DNA of 60,827 bases. Origin: an uncultured Lachnospiraceae bacterium. GTDB taxonomy: Bacteria > Bacillota > Clostridia > Lachnospirales > Lachnospiraceae. Below are positions 42,125 through 51,706 of this stretch, one piece after another (the first letter of the stretch is position 1; each line of letters begins with the position of its first letter). The DNA lies in contig CAJTMB010000019.1 of NCBI GenBank assembly GCA_910577105.1, forward strand, positions 1 through 60,827, given 5' to 3'. The notes beneath the pieces were generated by a model that was given only the letters and a program-made list of their open reading frames with translations, had not been told where the DNA came from and did not search any database. Position numbers and translations under genes: made by a program.

Positions 42125-45046
42125 TTAGTTGACAAGATTTTCAATATTGCCAAATAAATCTTGTGCTTCTTTTATCTTTTCCGCATTTCCTACCACGCAC
42201 AGACAATCGGCAGACATAAATGCCCTGATGTATGCTGCTGTCTTTTTCAGGTCTTCTGCCGTTGTGGCAAGCAGTTCATCCCTTTCTTTCTGTAAATCCT
42301 CCTCTGTCAAATCCATCATATAGCCGCTTAGGGAGAACAGCCCCTTTGCTGCCGGTGTCATCGGCATATCCAGTTCACTTACAGCCCCGATGATAAACTG
42401 CGTGAGCATTCTCTCATCCGCTTCAAAGGAAGCAATGTAATCCGCCGCTTTTTCATATACATCAATTGTGTTTTTCAGGTTCGGGTCCCTGTAGGATACG
42501 AAATAGCAGTCCCCCGACTTTCCAAAAGAACACATGCAGCCATATGCTCCACCCTTTACACGCACCTGGTTCCAGAGATAATCATATCCCATCATCACCT
42601 TTAAAACCCTTAAAGAACCATGGTATGAAAGCCCCTTGTCCTTGAAATTGCCCGCCCTGCATACATACTGTACCTGCCCGGGAGTCTTGTAACCTTCCTT
42701 ACGCACCCCTTTCCCGGGTTCGAAGCATCCTTCTTCCACTTCCTGTGTATACAGACTGCCTATCAGTCCGGCAATCATGTCAGGCAGGCATTCTGCCATT
42801 TCCTTACTTCCCGTCAGGTCCACCATCAGATTTTCCGGTCTGAAAACGATAGCTGCCAGTTCTTTTAAATTAGCCGTAATCAAATCCGCTTCTTTGGCAA
42901 AATTACCGTCCAGCTTTTCCACCATCCTGTAAAATGCCATTCCCGACAGTGCTTCATTGACAGCGGCTGTCCGTGATACATGGGAAAGCGCTCTGTTTGC
43001 CGCCACACTATGGCCTGCTGAAATCATCTGTCCCTGCATTTTGGACTTGCCCTCCGCCAGAATTTCCTTAAGCCTCTTCTTATCCGTAAAATCAGAGGTC
43101 AGGATGATTTCCTGCATCAAATCTATGGCCTGCTTAACATTTTTCTCCAATACCTTGACTTTTATCTCCAAAGTGGTTAAGCACTTATCTTCCTGACGGA
43201 TGCTGCCGTATACATTGTTTACTACCGATATTCCCCCGGTCAGGATATTGATTTCATTGAATAAATCAGCATAGCCGTAATGTTCCGTATTTAGAAGCCC
43301 CAGGATGCCTTTCAGTATGCCGATATAGGGGAAAAGCCGTGCCGGCACTTTATTCAGATTAAAAATCAGGCGGAGGTAACTGATGCCGTTTGTAAACAAA
43401 TCATGGAACAGAAAATCCGTATCATTGATTTTTTTCATTTCATTGACAAACCTTACTGCTTCTTTTTTCATGTCCGTTCTTGCAAGCAGTGGAATTTTAG
43501 CCAGATTTTCCGGCGTATCCGGCGTATCCTGATACTCTTTCAAAGCCTTCGTCTGTGCCACAATCTTTAAAATTTCCGACTCTGACAGTCCTGCCTTGTA
43601 AGCTGCCAGCTTGTCTGCCAGCGCTTTATCCCTCTCTTCGGTAAGTCCTTTTTTGGGTTTCAGCACCACAATGGACTTATGGGGATTGTCCAGCAGATAC
43701 TTCTGCACAAGCCCTTCAAAATATCCGCTTCCGGCTTTTTCGCGCAAAGCGGCGTAAACAGCATTGGCCTCCACATGAAGGAACGGCATGCTGTCATCAT
43801 AAAGCCAGCTGTCCAGTATCGGAAGCCCGTACATAAGGCCTTTGGGCATATTGCCGTAATCTGCTTCCCTGTATTTAAATTCATAAAAATTAATTCCCGC
43901 CAGAAGCGCCTTTTCATCCAGTCCTTCTTTCACAATTCTTTCCAGCACTTCATGAATCGTACGGATAAAGGCTTCCTCCTGCCCTGCATCCGCATTTTTG
44001 GAAATAATGCTGAAAAACGGCTGTTTAATGCCATTTTCATAATTACTGCTGATATCCGTGCCAATACCCGCATCGGTCAGGGCTTGTTTTAACGGCGCTC
44101 CCGGTGCGGAGCAAAGTGCATAGTCCAGTATCTGGAATGCCACATAAAACTCTTTATTCAAGTTATCTTCTATCGACATGTTATATGCCAGATAGGCATT
44201 TCCTTTTTCTTCTTCCTCTTCCCCTATCGGGTACTCCTTTTCCACGCGCCTGACCTGGGAAAATGCTTCCTGCGTCTGCACTGTGGAATCTACTTCCCTC
44301 CTGTCAAATGCGGAGAGGTACTCCCTGTCGATATATTCCAGTTTTTCCGCCATATCCATATTGCCGTACAGATAAATATAACTGTTTGTGGGATGATAAT
44401 ACTTTCTGTGGAAATCCAAAAACTCCTCATAGGAAAGCTGCGGAATCACCTCAGGGTCCCCGCCGGATTCAAAGCCATAAGTGGTATCCGGATACAGAGA
44501 ATCCATCAATTCCCTGTAAAGCACGTCATCCGGGGATGAAAATGCCCCTTTCATTTCATTGTAAACTACACCGTTTAATGTGAGGGGTGCATCCTTGTCC
44601 TCCAACTCGTAGTGCCAGCCCTCCTGCATAAATATTTTTTCTTCTTTATAAATGTTAGGATAAAAAACAGCATCCAGATACACATGCATCAAATTCTGGA
44701 AATCCTTATCGTTGCAGCTTGCAACCGGATAAATCGTCTTGTCCGGAAAGGTCATGGCATTCAAAAATGTATTTAAGGAACCTTTTACCAGCTCTACAAA
44801 CGGGTCTTTGATAGGAAAATCTTTAGAACCGCAAAGCACCGAATGCTCTAATATATGGGCAACACCGGTGCTGTTGACAGGGGTCGTCCGAAACCCGATA
44901 CTGAACACTTTATTTTCATCATCGTTAGATAAAAGCACCACTCTGGCGCCTGTCTTTTTGTGCCTGAGCAGATACCCCTCGGAGTTCAAATCTGCCAGCG
45001 TTCTTTTTTCCACGATTTCATAGCTTTCCACATTTTCAATTTTCAT
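42125..45046 (-). CDS. M16C insulinase-family zinc metallopeptidase (presequence-protease-like)
   Basis: This is a large intracellular zinc peptidase, 973 residues, in four homologous M16 domains. The inverted zinc motif HILEH (H64, E67, H68) lies in GVAHILEHSVLCGSKDF, with the downstream glutamate expected near YNEMKGAFSS. The M16C_associated domain follows in the middle. Such enzymes degrade short peptides. It lies 45 bases after the 139-residue gene; GAGG precedes the start. Confidence 0.93.
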   Translation of the reverse strand: MKIENVESYEIVEKRTLADLNSEGYLLRHKKTGARVVLLSNDDENKVFSIGFRTTPVNSTGVAHILEHSVLCGSKDFPIKDPFVELVKGSLNTFLNAMTFPDKTIYPVASCNDKDFQNLMHVYLDAVFYPNIYKEEKIFMQEGWHYELEDKDAPLTLNGVVYNEMKGAFSSPDDVLYRELMDSLYPDTTYGFESGGDPEVIPQLSYEEFLDFHRKYYHPTNSYIYLYGNMDMAEKLEYIDREYLSAFDRREVDSTVQTQEAFSQVRRVEKEYPIGEEEEEKGNAYLAYNMSIEDNLNKEFYVAFQILDYALCSAPGAPLKQALTDAGIGTDISSNYENGIKQPFFSIISKNADAGQEEAFIRTIHEVLERIVKEGLDEKALLAGINFYEFKYREADYGNMPKGLMYGLPILDSWLYDDSMPFLHVEANAVYAALREKAGSGYFEGLVQKYLLDNPHKSIVVLKPKKGLTEERDKALADKLAAYKAGLSESEILKIVAQTKALKEYQDTPDTPENLAKIPLLARTDMKKEAVRFVNEMKKINDTDFLFHDLFTNGISYLRLIFNLNKVPARLFPYIGILKGILGLLNTEHYGYADLFNEINILTGGISVVNNVYGSIRQEDKCLTTLEIKVKVLEKNVKQAIDLMQEIILTSDFTDKKRLKEILAEGKSKMQGQMISAGHSVAANRALSHVSRTAAVNEALSGMAFYRMVEKLDGNFAKEADLITANLKELAAIVFRPENLMVDLTGSKEMAECLPDMIAGLIGSLYTQEVEEGCFEPGKGVRKEGYKTPGQVQYVCRAGNFKDKGLSYHGSLRVLKVMMGYDYLWNQVRVKGGAYGCMCSFGKSGDCYFVSYRDPNLKNTIDVYEKAADYIASFEADERMLTQFIIGAVSELDMPMTPAAKGLFSLSGYMMDLTEEDLQKERDELLATTAEDLKKTAAYIRAFMSADCLCVVGNAEKIKEAQDLFGNIENLVN

Positions 45047-45091
45047 TTTTTCCTCATTTCTGCGCTGCTTTTTGCGCCTTGATTTATATGA

Positions 45092-45511
45092 TTACAATCC
45101 CATCAGTGCCAGCTTTGAAAAACTGATTTCCTGTATCATTATCCCCTTCTCTTCTTTTTGGGGAAGAGGTATCTTCACCAGTTCCTGCAAGGGAATTGTC
45201 TGTGTATAATACCGCTTTTCTGTTTTTTTCCCCCGTCCGGTTTTTTCCTGCAGGATACTTATTTTTACTTTTGCCTTAAGCTGGCGGAAAGTCTGGTAGA
45301 CAAAATCTTTTTCTTCCATATAATATAAATGGCTTTCCAGGGATAAATTTTCCCCGGAAATTTCCGGTTTTACAAAACGGTTAATTATGCTTTTTACTTT
45401 AAAAGGAACTTCCTCTGCTTCCAACAGTTCATCATATGTATACCTTGCCCCCAGATACAGGTTGGAAAAATCCTGCATGACATATTTGTAATCCCTGTCC
45501 TCCCTGTTCAT
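45092..45511 (-). CDS. Unknown 139-residue protein coupled to the sigma-like gene
   Basis: I do not recognise this protein. It is soluble and rich in Lys, Glu and Tyr, with no signal peptide or membrane segment. The middle is predicted helical (LESHLYYMEEKDFVYQTFRQ) and the end is FSKLALMGL. Its ATG overlaps the stop of the sigma-like gene (ATGA), so the two are translationally coupled and probably act together. GGAGGG lies upstream. Confidence 0.75.
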   Translation of the reverse strand: MNREDRDYKYVMQDFSNLYLGARYTYDELLEAEEVPFKVKSIINRFVKPEISGENLSLESHLYYMEEKDFVYQTFRQLKAKVKISILQEKTGRGKKTEKRYYTQTIPLQELVKIPLPQKEEKGIMIQEISFSKLALMGL

Positions 45512-46248
45512 GGCAAGCCCTCCAAATCTTCAATCTTTGCGCCGCTCATCCGTATGGCGTCCTTTATGGTCTTAAACGAAAGACTGCTTTCTGCCGCAAG
45601 TTCTTCGGCCGTTACCTTTCTGCCGTATTCCTCTGAAAGCTTCCTTGCCGCATCCGCCACTTTGTTTACTTTATCCGCAATCCTTTGGTCTTTTTTTCCT
45701 TCTTCGGCATTTAAGGCGATATATTCCTCCATGGCTTTCATCATCATGCTGCCGAGCATCCCCTCCGCTTCACAGGGATGCTCCAATGCCCCGAGCATCT
45801 TAACGCCCATGGCAACCGCCACATTCCCCTCCCCGATAAGGTCTTCCAGAAAAACGCCTTGTCCGGTATACAGCTTTGCAACATCAACCACTTTGGGAAG
45901 ATACAGGGTCGCCAGCCTGTCCTGTGCCGCAGCGTCCCCTGCCATGGCCGACAGGATAATGGCTTCCTTCTCCCCGTCGCCCACCGTTTCCAAAGATTCT
46001 ATTTCCTCTAAATAGGAATCCAGAAAATTTCTTTCCCCATCCGTTAAGTACTCCTCTTCCTCCACGGGAACACCGATACCGATATGATACTTTTGTAAAT
46101 AATCCCGTACCATCTCCATCTGGTCTTCCTGCAATGCAAAGGAAGCAAAGGCTTCCTCTACCTGTGCCTGTGTCACAACATTACCCTGTTTTTTTGCAAC
46201 TTCCCTGATTTCCTTTAATTTTTGAGCAAACAATACTTCTTTTTCCAT
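45508..46248 (-). CDS. Truncated sigma-70-like protein lacking regions 2.4 and 4
   Basis: The protein has 246 residues. An N-terminal part resembles sigma region 1.1 (VVTQAQVEEAF...DQMEMVRDYLQKYHIGIG). Then comes a region 1.2/2.1-2.2-like stretch with LYLPKVVDVAKLYTGQGVFL and EDLIGEGNVAVAMGV, the core-binding signature. The segment that should follow with FSTYA..WIRQ (regions 2.3-2.4) is replaced by EAEGMLGSMMMKAMEEYI, and a region 3-like HTH (YGRKVTAEELAAESSLSFKT) ends the chain. No region 4 is present. The start at 46248 has AAAGGA 7 bases upstream. It is encoded between a pseudo-rhomboid and an unknown small protein. A promoter-specific sigma role is unlikely; core binding is inferred. Confidence 0.72.
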   Translation of the reverse strand: MEKEVLFAQKLKEIREVAKKQGNVVTQAQVEEAFASFALQEDQMEMVRDYLQKYHIGIGVPVEEEEYLTDGERNFLDSYLEEIESLETVGDGEKEAIILSAMAGDAAAQDRLATLYLPKVVDVAKLYTGQGVFLEDLIGEGNVAVAMGVKMLGALEHPCEAEGMLGSMMMKAMEEYIALNAEEGKKDQRIADKVNKVADAARKLSEEYGRKVTAEELAAESSLSFKTIKDAIRMSGAKIEDLEGLP

Positions 46249-46259
46249 GTCCACATCCT

Positions 46260-47141
46260 TTATTCCACATGCTTATGGGTAAACAAATGGTCCTGACAGT
46301 ATTCATAATTGCCGTTGCACTTGGAACAGAACCTAAATTCCAATTCCGGATTGGATTCGTCGGTCCTGCCACAGATGGCACATTTATGCTTTGTCACCAT
46401 ATGGGTATTTCTGTTTACCTCACGTTTAAACTCATACTGTCTTTTTATCTGTTTCGGACTTCGTATAATCCCCTTCCTGTAGGTAAAGAAGAAGACAATA
46501 AAATTGAGCAGGGAAGATAGAATGGCAATCCTTGCATACAGGCTGACATCCAGCACAATTGCTCCTCCCACCGACACACGGGTGCCCGATATAAACTCCC
46601 ACATTAAAAGCACGGCATCCAAAATCCCAATCCATTTTACTTTGATTGGAATGATAAACATCAGAAGCACCTGCGCCTCCGGGAAAGTGGCGGCAAACGC
46701 TAAAAAGATGGACATATTGATATAACCGGTATTAAAAAAGAGGGAACCTGCCGCATTCATAAGCACCCATGCATCCTTGTACAGCAGATATCCTGCCCCC
46801 ATTGCCACAAAACATCCCAGCACCGTAAATAACATGCCGGAAAAAATATAGACATTATAGCGGTACGTTCCCCATGTGCGCTCCAGCGTCGTCCCTATGG
46901 ACCAGTAAAAATAAAGCATAAGAAGCGTGATAAAAATATTTCCCATGGAAGGGGGCACCACCACCCAGGTAAACAGCCTCCATATCTGTCCATGTATGAT
47001 TTTGTAGGCATCCAGTGTAAGGTAAGACAAAAAGTCATTGTTCAGAAACTGAATGGCATATCCCACCGCATAACATACAAGCAGGACTGTCGATAAATTC
47101 GGTATGGCATACTTTCCGAATTTCTTTTCAAATTTATTCAT
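46260..47141 (-). CDS. Rhomboid-fold membrane protein with C-terminal zinc finger, no catalytic serine
   Basis: The protein has 293 residues. About six transmembrane helices show the rhomboid pattern, including the WR motif of loop 1 (GQIWRLFTWVVVPPSMGNIF) and LYFYWSIGTTLERTWGT. The helix where active rhomboids carry GxSG reads AAGSLFFNTGYINMSIF and shows no GxSG, so it looks like a derlin- or iRhom-type pseudoprotease. The cytosolic tail carries a zinc-ribbon-like set (CAICGRTD ... FCSKCNGNYEYC followed by HLFTHKH). AGGAGG precedes the start. It heads the operon with the sigma-like gene. Confidence 0.78.
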   Translation of the reverse strand: MNKFEKKFGKYAIPNLSTVLLVCYAVGYAIQFLNNDFLSYLTLDAYKIIHGQIWRLFTWVVVPPSMGNIFITLLMLYFYWSIGTTLERTWGTYRYNVYIFSGMLFTVLGCFVAMGAGYLLYKDAWVLMNAAGSLFFNTGYINMSIFLAFAATFPEAQVLLMFIIPIKVKWIGILDAVLLMWEFISGTRVSVGGAIVLDVSLYARIAILSSLLNFIVFFFTYRKGIIRSPKQIKRQYEFKREVNRNTHMVTKHKCAICGRTDESNPELEFRFCSKCNGNYEYCQDHLFTHKHVE

Positions 47142-47206
47142 TGGCCTTATAGCCTCCTTTGGTCATACAGGATTTCCCTGTCATTTCAAAATAAACGATT
47201 GCATAT

Positions 47207-47235
47207 ATTCTATCATTCCTCTTTTCCAAAGTAAA
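47207..47235 (-). promoter_or_regulatory. Promoter of the pseudo-rhomboid/sigma-like operon
   Basis: TTTACT (47235-47230) and TAGAAT (47212-47207) are separated by 17 bases, about 65 bases before the start. Confidence 0.6.
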
Positions 47236-47319
47236 CCAATCCTGCAACATTTCACATAAAATTTGAAAATTTTAGAAAAATTTTCTAACTTATCCGGCAA
47301 AGAAACATATGCAACTTCG

Positions 47320-47348
47320 TTGCTTTTTGTCATATACTGTCGTATAAT
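47320..47348 (+). promoter_or_regulatory. Promoter of the activase-type gene
   Basis: TTGCTT and TATAAT separated by 17 bases, about 50 bases before the ATG at 47399. A short GCAAC/GTTGC hairpin covers the -35. Confidence 0.65.
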
Positions 47349-47398
47349 GAACATTGGTTTGTAATTACATTTTAAATAAAGAAAAAGGAATGATTCAT

Positions 47399-50300
47399 AT
47401 GACATATACGCTTGGTATTGACATTGGTTCCACCACTGTCAAAATTGCAATTCTGGATTCACAGCACAATATTTTGTTTTCTGACTACGAAAGACATTTT
47501 GCCAACATCCGGGAAACACTTTCTTCGCTTTTGCAAAAAGCATACGAATTGCTGGGCAATCTGACCGTACACCCCATGATTACCGGTTCGGGCGGGCTGA
47601 CCCTGGCAAACCATCTGAAAGTTCCGTTTACCCAGGAAGTTATTGCCGTTGCCACCTCCTTAAAAGAGATTGCGCCGCAGACCGACGTTGCCATCGAACT
47701 TGGCGGCGAGGATGCCAAAATCATCTACTTTGAAGGCGGAAATGTGGAACAGCGTATGAACGGCATTTGTGCCGGCGGTACCGGCTCTTTTATCGACCAG
47801 ATGGCTTCCCTTATCCAGACAGATGCCTCAGGTTTAAATGAGTATGCCAAAAACTACCATTCTTTATACACCATTGCCGCCCGCTGCGGCGTCTTTGCCA
47901 AGACAGACATACAGCCCCTGATTAACGAAGGCGCCACCAAAGAGGATTTGGCTGCCTCCATTTTTCAGGCCGTGGTAAACCAGACCATCAGCGGTCTTGC
48001 CTGCGGCAAACCCATTCGCGGGCATGTTGCCTTTTTAGGCGGCCCACTGCACTTTTTATCTGAATTAAAAAAAGCTTTTATCCGCACTTTAAAACTGGAT
48101 GAGGAACATATTATAGATACAGACAACTCCCATCTTTTTGCGGCAATCGGTTCCGCATTAAACGCAAAAGAAGAAATTTCTTATACCATGGAGGAAATGA
48201 CAGTCAAGCTTTCCTCCGAAATCAAAATGGAATTTGAAGTGGAACGCATGGAGCCCCTGTTTGCGGATGAAGCAGCTTACGATGCCTTCAAAGAGCGTCA
48301 CGCAAAACATCAGGTAGGCACGGCGGATTTATCTTCCTACAAAGGCAATGCCTATCTGGGCATCGATGCCGGTTCCACCACCACCAAGATTGCACTTGTG
48401 GGGGAAGACGGCTCTTTGCTGTATTCTTTTTACAGCAACAATGACGGCAGCCCCTTGAATACCGCCATAAAATCCATTAAAGAAATCTATTCCCTTCTTC
48501 CCGAAGGGGTAAATATTGTGCGCTCCTGCTCCACCGGATACGGGGAGGCTTTGATGAAAGCCGCTTTTCTTCTGGACGACGGGGAGGTGGAAACGGTTGC
48601 CCATTATCATGCGGCCGCCTTTTTCAACCCTGATGTGGACTGTATTCTCGATATCGGCGGTCAGGACATGAAATGCATCAAAATCAAAAACGGCACCGTG
48701 GACAGCGTGCAGTTAAACGAAGCCTGCTCTTCCGGCTGCGGTTCTTTTATCGAAACTTTTGCAAAGTCTTTAAATTACTCCGTTCAGGATTTTGCACAGA
48801 CCGCCCTTTTTGCAAAGCATCCCATTGATTTGGGCACCCGCTGTACCGTTTTCATGAACTCAAAAGTAAAACAGGCGCAAAAAGAAGGCGCGTCCGTGGC
48901 GGATATTTCCGCAGGTCTTGCCTACTCTGTCATCAAAAATGCATTATTTAAGGTAATCAAGGTTTCCGATGCCTCGGAACTCGGAAAAGAAATTGTCGTG
49001 CAGGGTGGTACCTTCTACAACGATGCGGTACTCAGAAGCTTCGAAAAAATAGCAGGATGCGAGGCAATCCGCCCCGACATTGCCGGTATTATGGGTGCCT
49101 TCGGCGCTGCCCTTATAGCAAGGGAGCGTTATGAAGAAGGATATAATACCACCATGCTCTCTTTTCAGAAAATCTGTGAATTGCAGTTTGATACAAGCAT
49201 GGCAAAATGCAAAGGCTGCACCAACAACTGCCGCCTGACCATCAACAAATTTTCAGGCGGACGCCAGTATATCTCCGGCAACCGCTGTGAACGCGGCCTT
49301 GGAAAGGATAAAAAAGCAAGCAGCGTACCCAACCTTTTTGACTATAAATTAAAAAGACTGTTTTCCTATGAGCCTCTCGCCCCCGACAAGGCAAAGCGGG
49401 GACCGGTAGGTATACCAAGGGTGCTAAACATGTACGAGAACTATCCCTTCTGGTTTACTTTTTTCACCGAACTGGGATATCAGGTCATACTCTCTCCTGC
49501 CTCCAACAGGAAAATTTATGAACTGGGCATAGAATCCATTCCCAGCGAATCGGAATGTTATCCTGCAAAACTGGCACACGGGCATGTTACCTGGCTGATT
49601 AAACAGAATGTTCCCTTTATCTTTTATCCCGCCCTTTTCTACGAGCGTGATGAAGTGGAAGGCGCCAACAACCATTACAACTGTCCCATCGTAACTTCTT
49701 ATTCGGAAAACATTAAAAACAATGTGGAAGAAATCGGCCGCGGGGAAGTAATATTCCGGAATCCATTTATGTCCTTTCGGGATAAGGATACCATCTCCTC
49801 TGCGTTGATAAAGGAATTTGCGGAAATTCCTTCCACCGAAATCAAAAATGCGGTTTTTAAGGCTTGGGAAGAACTGGCCAGAACAAGAAAAGATATCATG
49901 GAAAAAGGGGAAGAAACCCTCAAATGGATGGAAGAAAACGGCAAACGGGGCATCGTCCTTGCCGGACGCCCCTACCATATTGACCAGGAAATCAATCACG
50001 GCATTCCGGAACTCATTACTTCTTATGACATTGCCGTGCTGACGGAGGATTCCATTTCCCATCTGGGAATTCCGGAACGTCCCCTTATTGTTTCCGACCA
50101 GTGGATGTACCACTCCCGGCTGTATGCCGCCGCAAGCTATGTAAAGACGGTGGACAATCTGGATTTAATCCAGTTAAACTCTTTTGGCTGCGGTCTGGAT
50201 GCCGTCACCACCGACCAGGTCAATGATATCCTCTCCGGCTCCGGCAAAATATACACCTGCCTGAAAATTGACGAGGTAAACAACCTGGGGGCAGCACGCA

Positions 50301-51622
50301 TCCGTATCCGTTCCCTGCTCTCCGCCATCCGTGTCAGGGAAAAGCAGAACAAAAAAAGAACCCTGCACCCTTCTTCCATTAATAAAGTGCCTTTTACGGA
50401 AGAAATGCGCAAAAATTACACGATTATCTGCCCGCAGATGTCACCCATTCACTTTGAAATTTTAGAGCCGGCTTTCAATGCCTGCGGTTATAATTTTGTA
50501 GTTCTGGACAATGATAACAAACACTCCGTGGACGTGGGCCTGAAATATGTTAACAATGATGCCTGCTATCCTTCCCTTCTGGTGGTTGGCCAGATTATGG
50601 AAGCGCTGCTTTCCGGCAGATACGACCTTGACAGGACCGCCATCATTATGTCCCAGACAGGCGGTGGATGCCGCGCCACTAACTATATCGGCTTTATACG
50701 GCGTGCCCTCGAAAAAGCAGGCATGGCCCAGATTCCTGTCATTTCCCTGAATCTGGGAGGTATCGAAAGCAACCCCGGCTTCCACATCAACGCGGACTTA
50801 TTGATACGTGCCGCGTACGGCGCAGTCTTCGGTGATATCTTCATGCGCTGTGTCTACCGGATGCGTCCCTATGAAGCAGAACCCGGAAGCGTAAACGCCG
50901 TACATCAAAAATGGCTGATAAAAGTCCAGAAATTTGTGTCCGGAAAGCATTTGAATTTCTTTAAATTTAACAGGTTATGCCGTGAAATTATCCGGGATTT
51001 TGACGCTGTTCCCATCAGGGAGGATTTAAAAAAGCCTCGTGTCGGAATCGTTGGGGAGATTCTGGTGAAGTTCTCTCCTGCCGGAAACAATCATCTGGTG
51101 GAACTCCTGGAAGCAGAAGGCGCCGAAGCCGTCATGCCGGATTTAATTGATTTTATGCTGTACTGTTTCTATAACCAGATTTATAAGGCTGAGGAACTCG
51201 GTATGAGCAAAAAAGCCGCAAGGCTTTCCTCCCTGGGCATCTGGGCCATCGAGAGACTGCGGGGCGCTGCCGCAAAGGAATTGAAAAAGAGCAGTCATTT
51301 TACGCCGCCCGCCCATATCCGGGATTTGGTGGAATACGCAAAACCCATTGTGTCCATCGGCAACCAGACCGGTGAGGGATGGTTTTTGACCGGGGAAATG
51401 GTGGAACTGATTCACAGCGGCGTGCCTAATATCGTGTGCTGCCAACCCTTCGGCTGCCTGCCCAACCATGTGGTGGGAAAAGGCGTTATCAAGGAGCTCA
51501 GAAAGCAGCATCCTGACTCCAATATCGTGGCAATCGATTATGACCCCGGCGCCAGCGAGGTAAACCAGTTAAACCGTATCAAGCTGATGCTCTCCACTGC
51601 TGTGAAGAATCTGGCTGAATAG
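47399..51622 (+). CDS. Giant 2-hydroxyacyl-CoA dehydratase activase / DUF2229-type protein
   Basis: The protein has about 1407 residues. Two tandem ASKHA (BadF/HgdC) ATPase domains occupy about 1-270 and 315-600, each with its own phosphate loop (GIDIGSTTVKIAIL; GIDAGSTTTKIALVG) and a cluster-binding helix (CAGGTGSF; CSSGCGSF). A Cys motif CKGCTNNCRL follows near 620, then DUF2229 (VGIPRVLNMYENYPFWFTFF) and a C-terminal domain related to the dehydratase component, with conserved cysteines (YYPSE-like SESECYPAKL, NNDACYPSL, GGGCRATNY). Such activases use ATP to inject an electron into a partner dehydratase; here activase and dehydratase-like parts lie in one chain. The substrate is unknown. 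The start at 47399 has AAGGA. Confidence 0.88.
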   Translation: MTYTLGIDIGSTTVKIAILDSQHNILFSDYERHFANIRETLSSLLQKAYELLGNLTVHPMITGSGGLTLANHLKVPFTQEVIAVATSLKEIAPQTDVAIELGGEDAKIIYFEGGNVEQRMNGICAGGTGSFIDQMASLIQTDASGLNEYAKNYHSLYTIAARCGVFAKTDIQPLINEGATKEDLAASIFQAVVNQTISGLACGKPIRGHVAFLGGPLHFLSELKKAFIRTLKLDEEHIIDTDNSHLFAAIGSALNAKEEISYTMEEMTVKLSSEIKMEFEVERMEPLFADEAAYDAFKERHAKHQVGTADLSSYKGNAYLGIDAGSTTTKIALVGEDGSLLYSFYSNNDGSPLNTAIKSIKEIYSLLPEGVNIVRSCSTGYGEALMKAAFLLDDGEVETVAHYHAAAFFNPDVDCILDIGGQDMKCIKIKNGTVDSVQLNEACSSGCGSFIETFAKSLNYSVQDFAQTALFAKHPIDLGTRCTVFMNSKVKQAQKEGASVADISAGLAYSVIKNALFKVIKVSDASELGKEIVVQGGTFYNDAVLRSFEKIAGCEAIRPDIAGIMGAFGAALIARERYEEGYNTTMLSFQKICELQFDTSMAKCKGCTNNCRLTINKFSGGRQYISGNRCERGLGKDKKASSVPNLFDYKLKRLFSYEPLAPDKAKRGPVGIPRVLNMYENYPFWFTFFTELGYQVILSPASNRKIYELGIESIPSESECYPAKLAHGHVTWLIKQNVPFIFYPALFYERDEVEGANNHYNCPIVTSYSENIKNNVEEIGRGEVIFRNPFMSFRDKDTISSALIKEFAEIPSTEIKNAVFKAWEELARTRKDIMEKGEETLKWMEENGKRGIVLAGRPYHIDQEINHGIPELITSYDIAVLTEDSISHLGIPERPLIVSDQWMYHSRLYAAASYVKTVDNLDLIQLNSFGCGLDAVTTDQVNDILSGSGKIYTCLKIDEVNNLGAARIRIRSLLSAIRVREKQNKKRTLHPSSINKVPFTEEMRKNYTIICPQMSPIHFEILEPAFNACGYNFVVLDNDNKHSVDVGLKYVNNDACYPSLLVVGQIMEALLSGRYDLDRTAIIMSQTGGGCRATNYIGFIRRALEKAGMAQIPVISLNLGGIESNPGFHINADLLIRAAYGAVFGDIFMRCVYRMRPYEAEPGSVNAVHQKWLIKVQKFVSGKHLNFFKFNRLCREIIRDFDAVPIREDLKKPRVGIVGEILVKFSPAGNNHLVELLEAEGAEAVMPDLIDFMLYCFYNQIYKAEELGMSKKAARLSSLGIWAIERLRGAAAKELKKSSHFTPPAHIRDLVEYAKPIVSIGNQTGEGWFLTGEMVELIHSGVPNIVCCQPFGCLPNHVVGKGVIKELRKQHPDSNIVAIDYDPGASEVNQLNRIKLMLSTAVKNLAE

Positions 51623-51658
51623 ACGGTTTGTACGAATAACGTTAGATTGTTAAATAAT

Positions 51659-51699
51659 AAAAAGGATTGGTGTTCTGAATGACTGCACCAATCCTTTTT
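51659..51699. terminator. Bidirectional terminator between the activase gene and metA
   Basis: A perfect 14-bp stem AAAAAGGATTGGTG/CACCAATCCTTTTT with a 13-base loop. T-runs occur both ways. Confidence 0.9.
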
Positions 51700-51706
51700 C
51701 CATTTT

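Noticed and set aside
49424..50113. 229-codon open frame antisense to the giant activase gene
   Set aside because: It lies entirely within a strongly supported gene, has no ribosome binding site and no recognisable domain.
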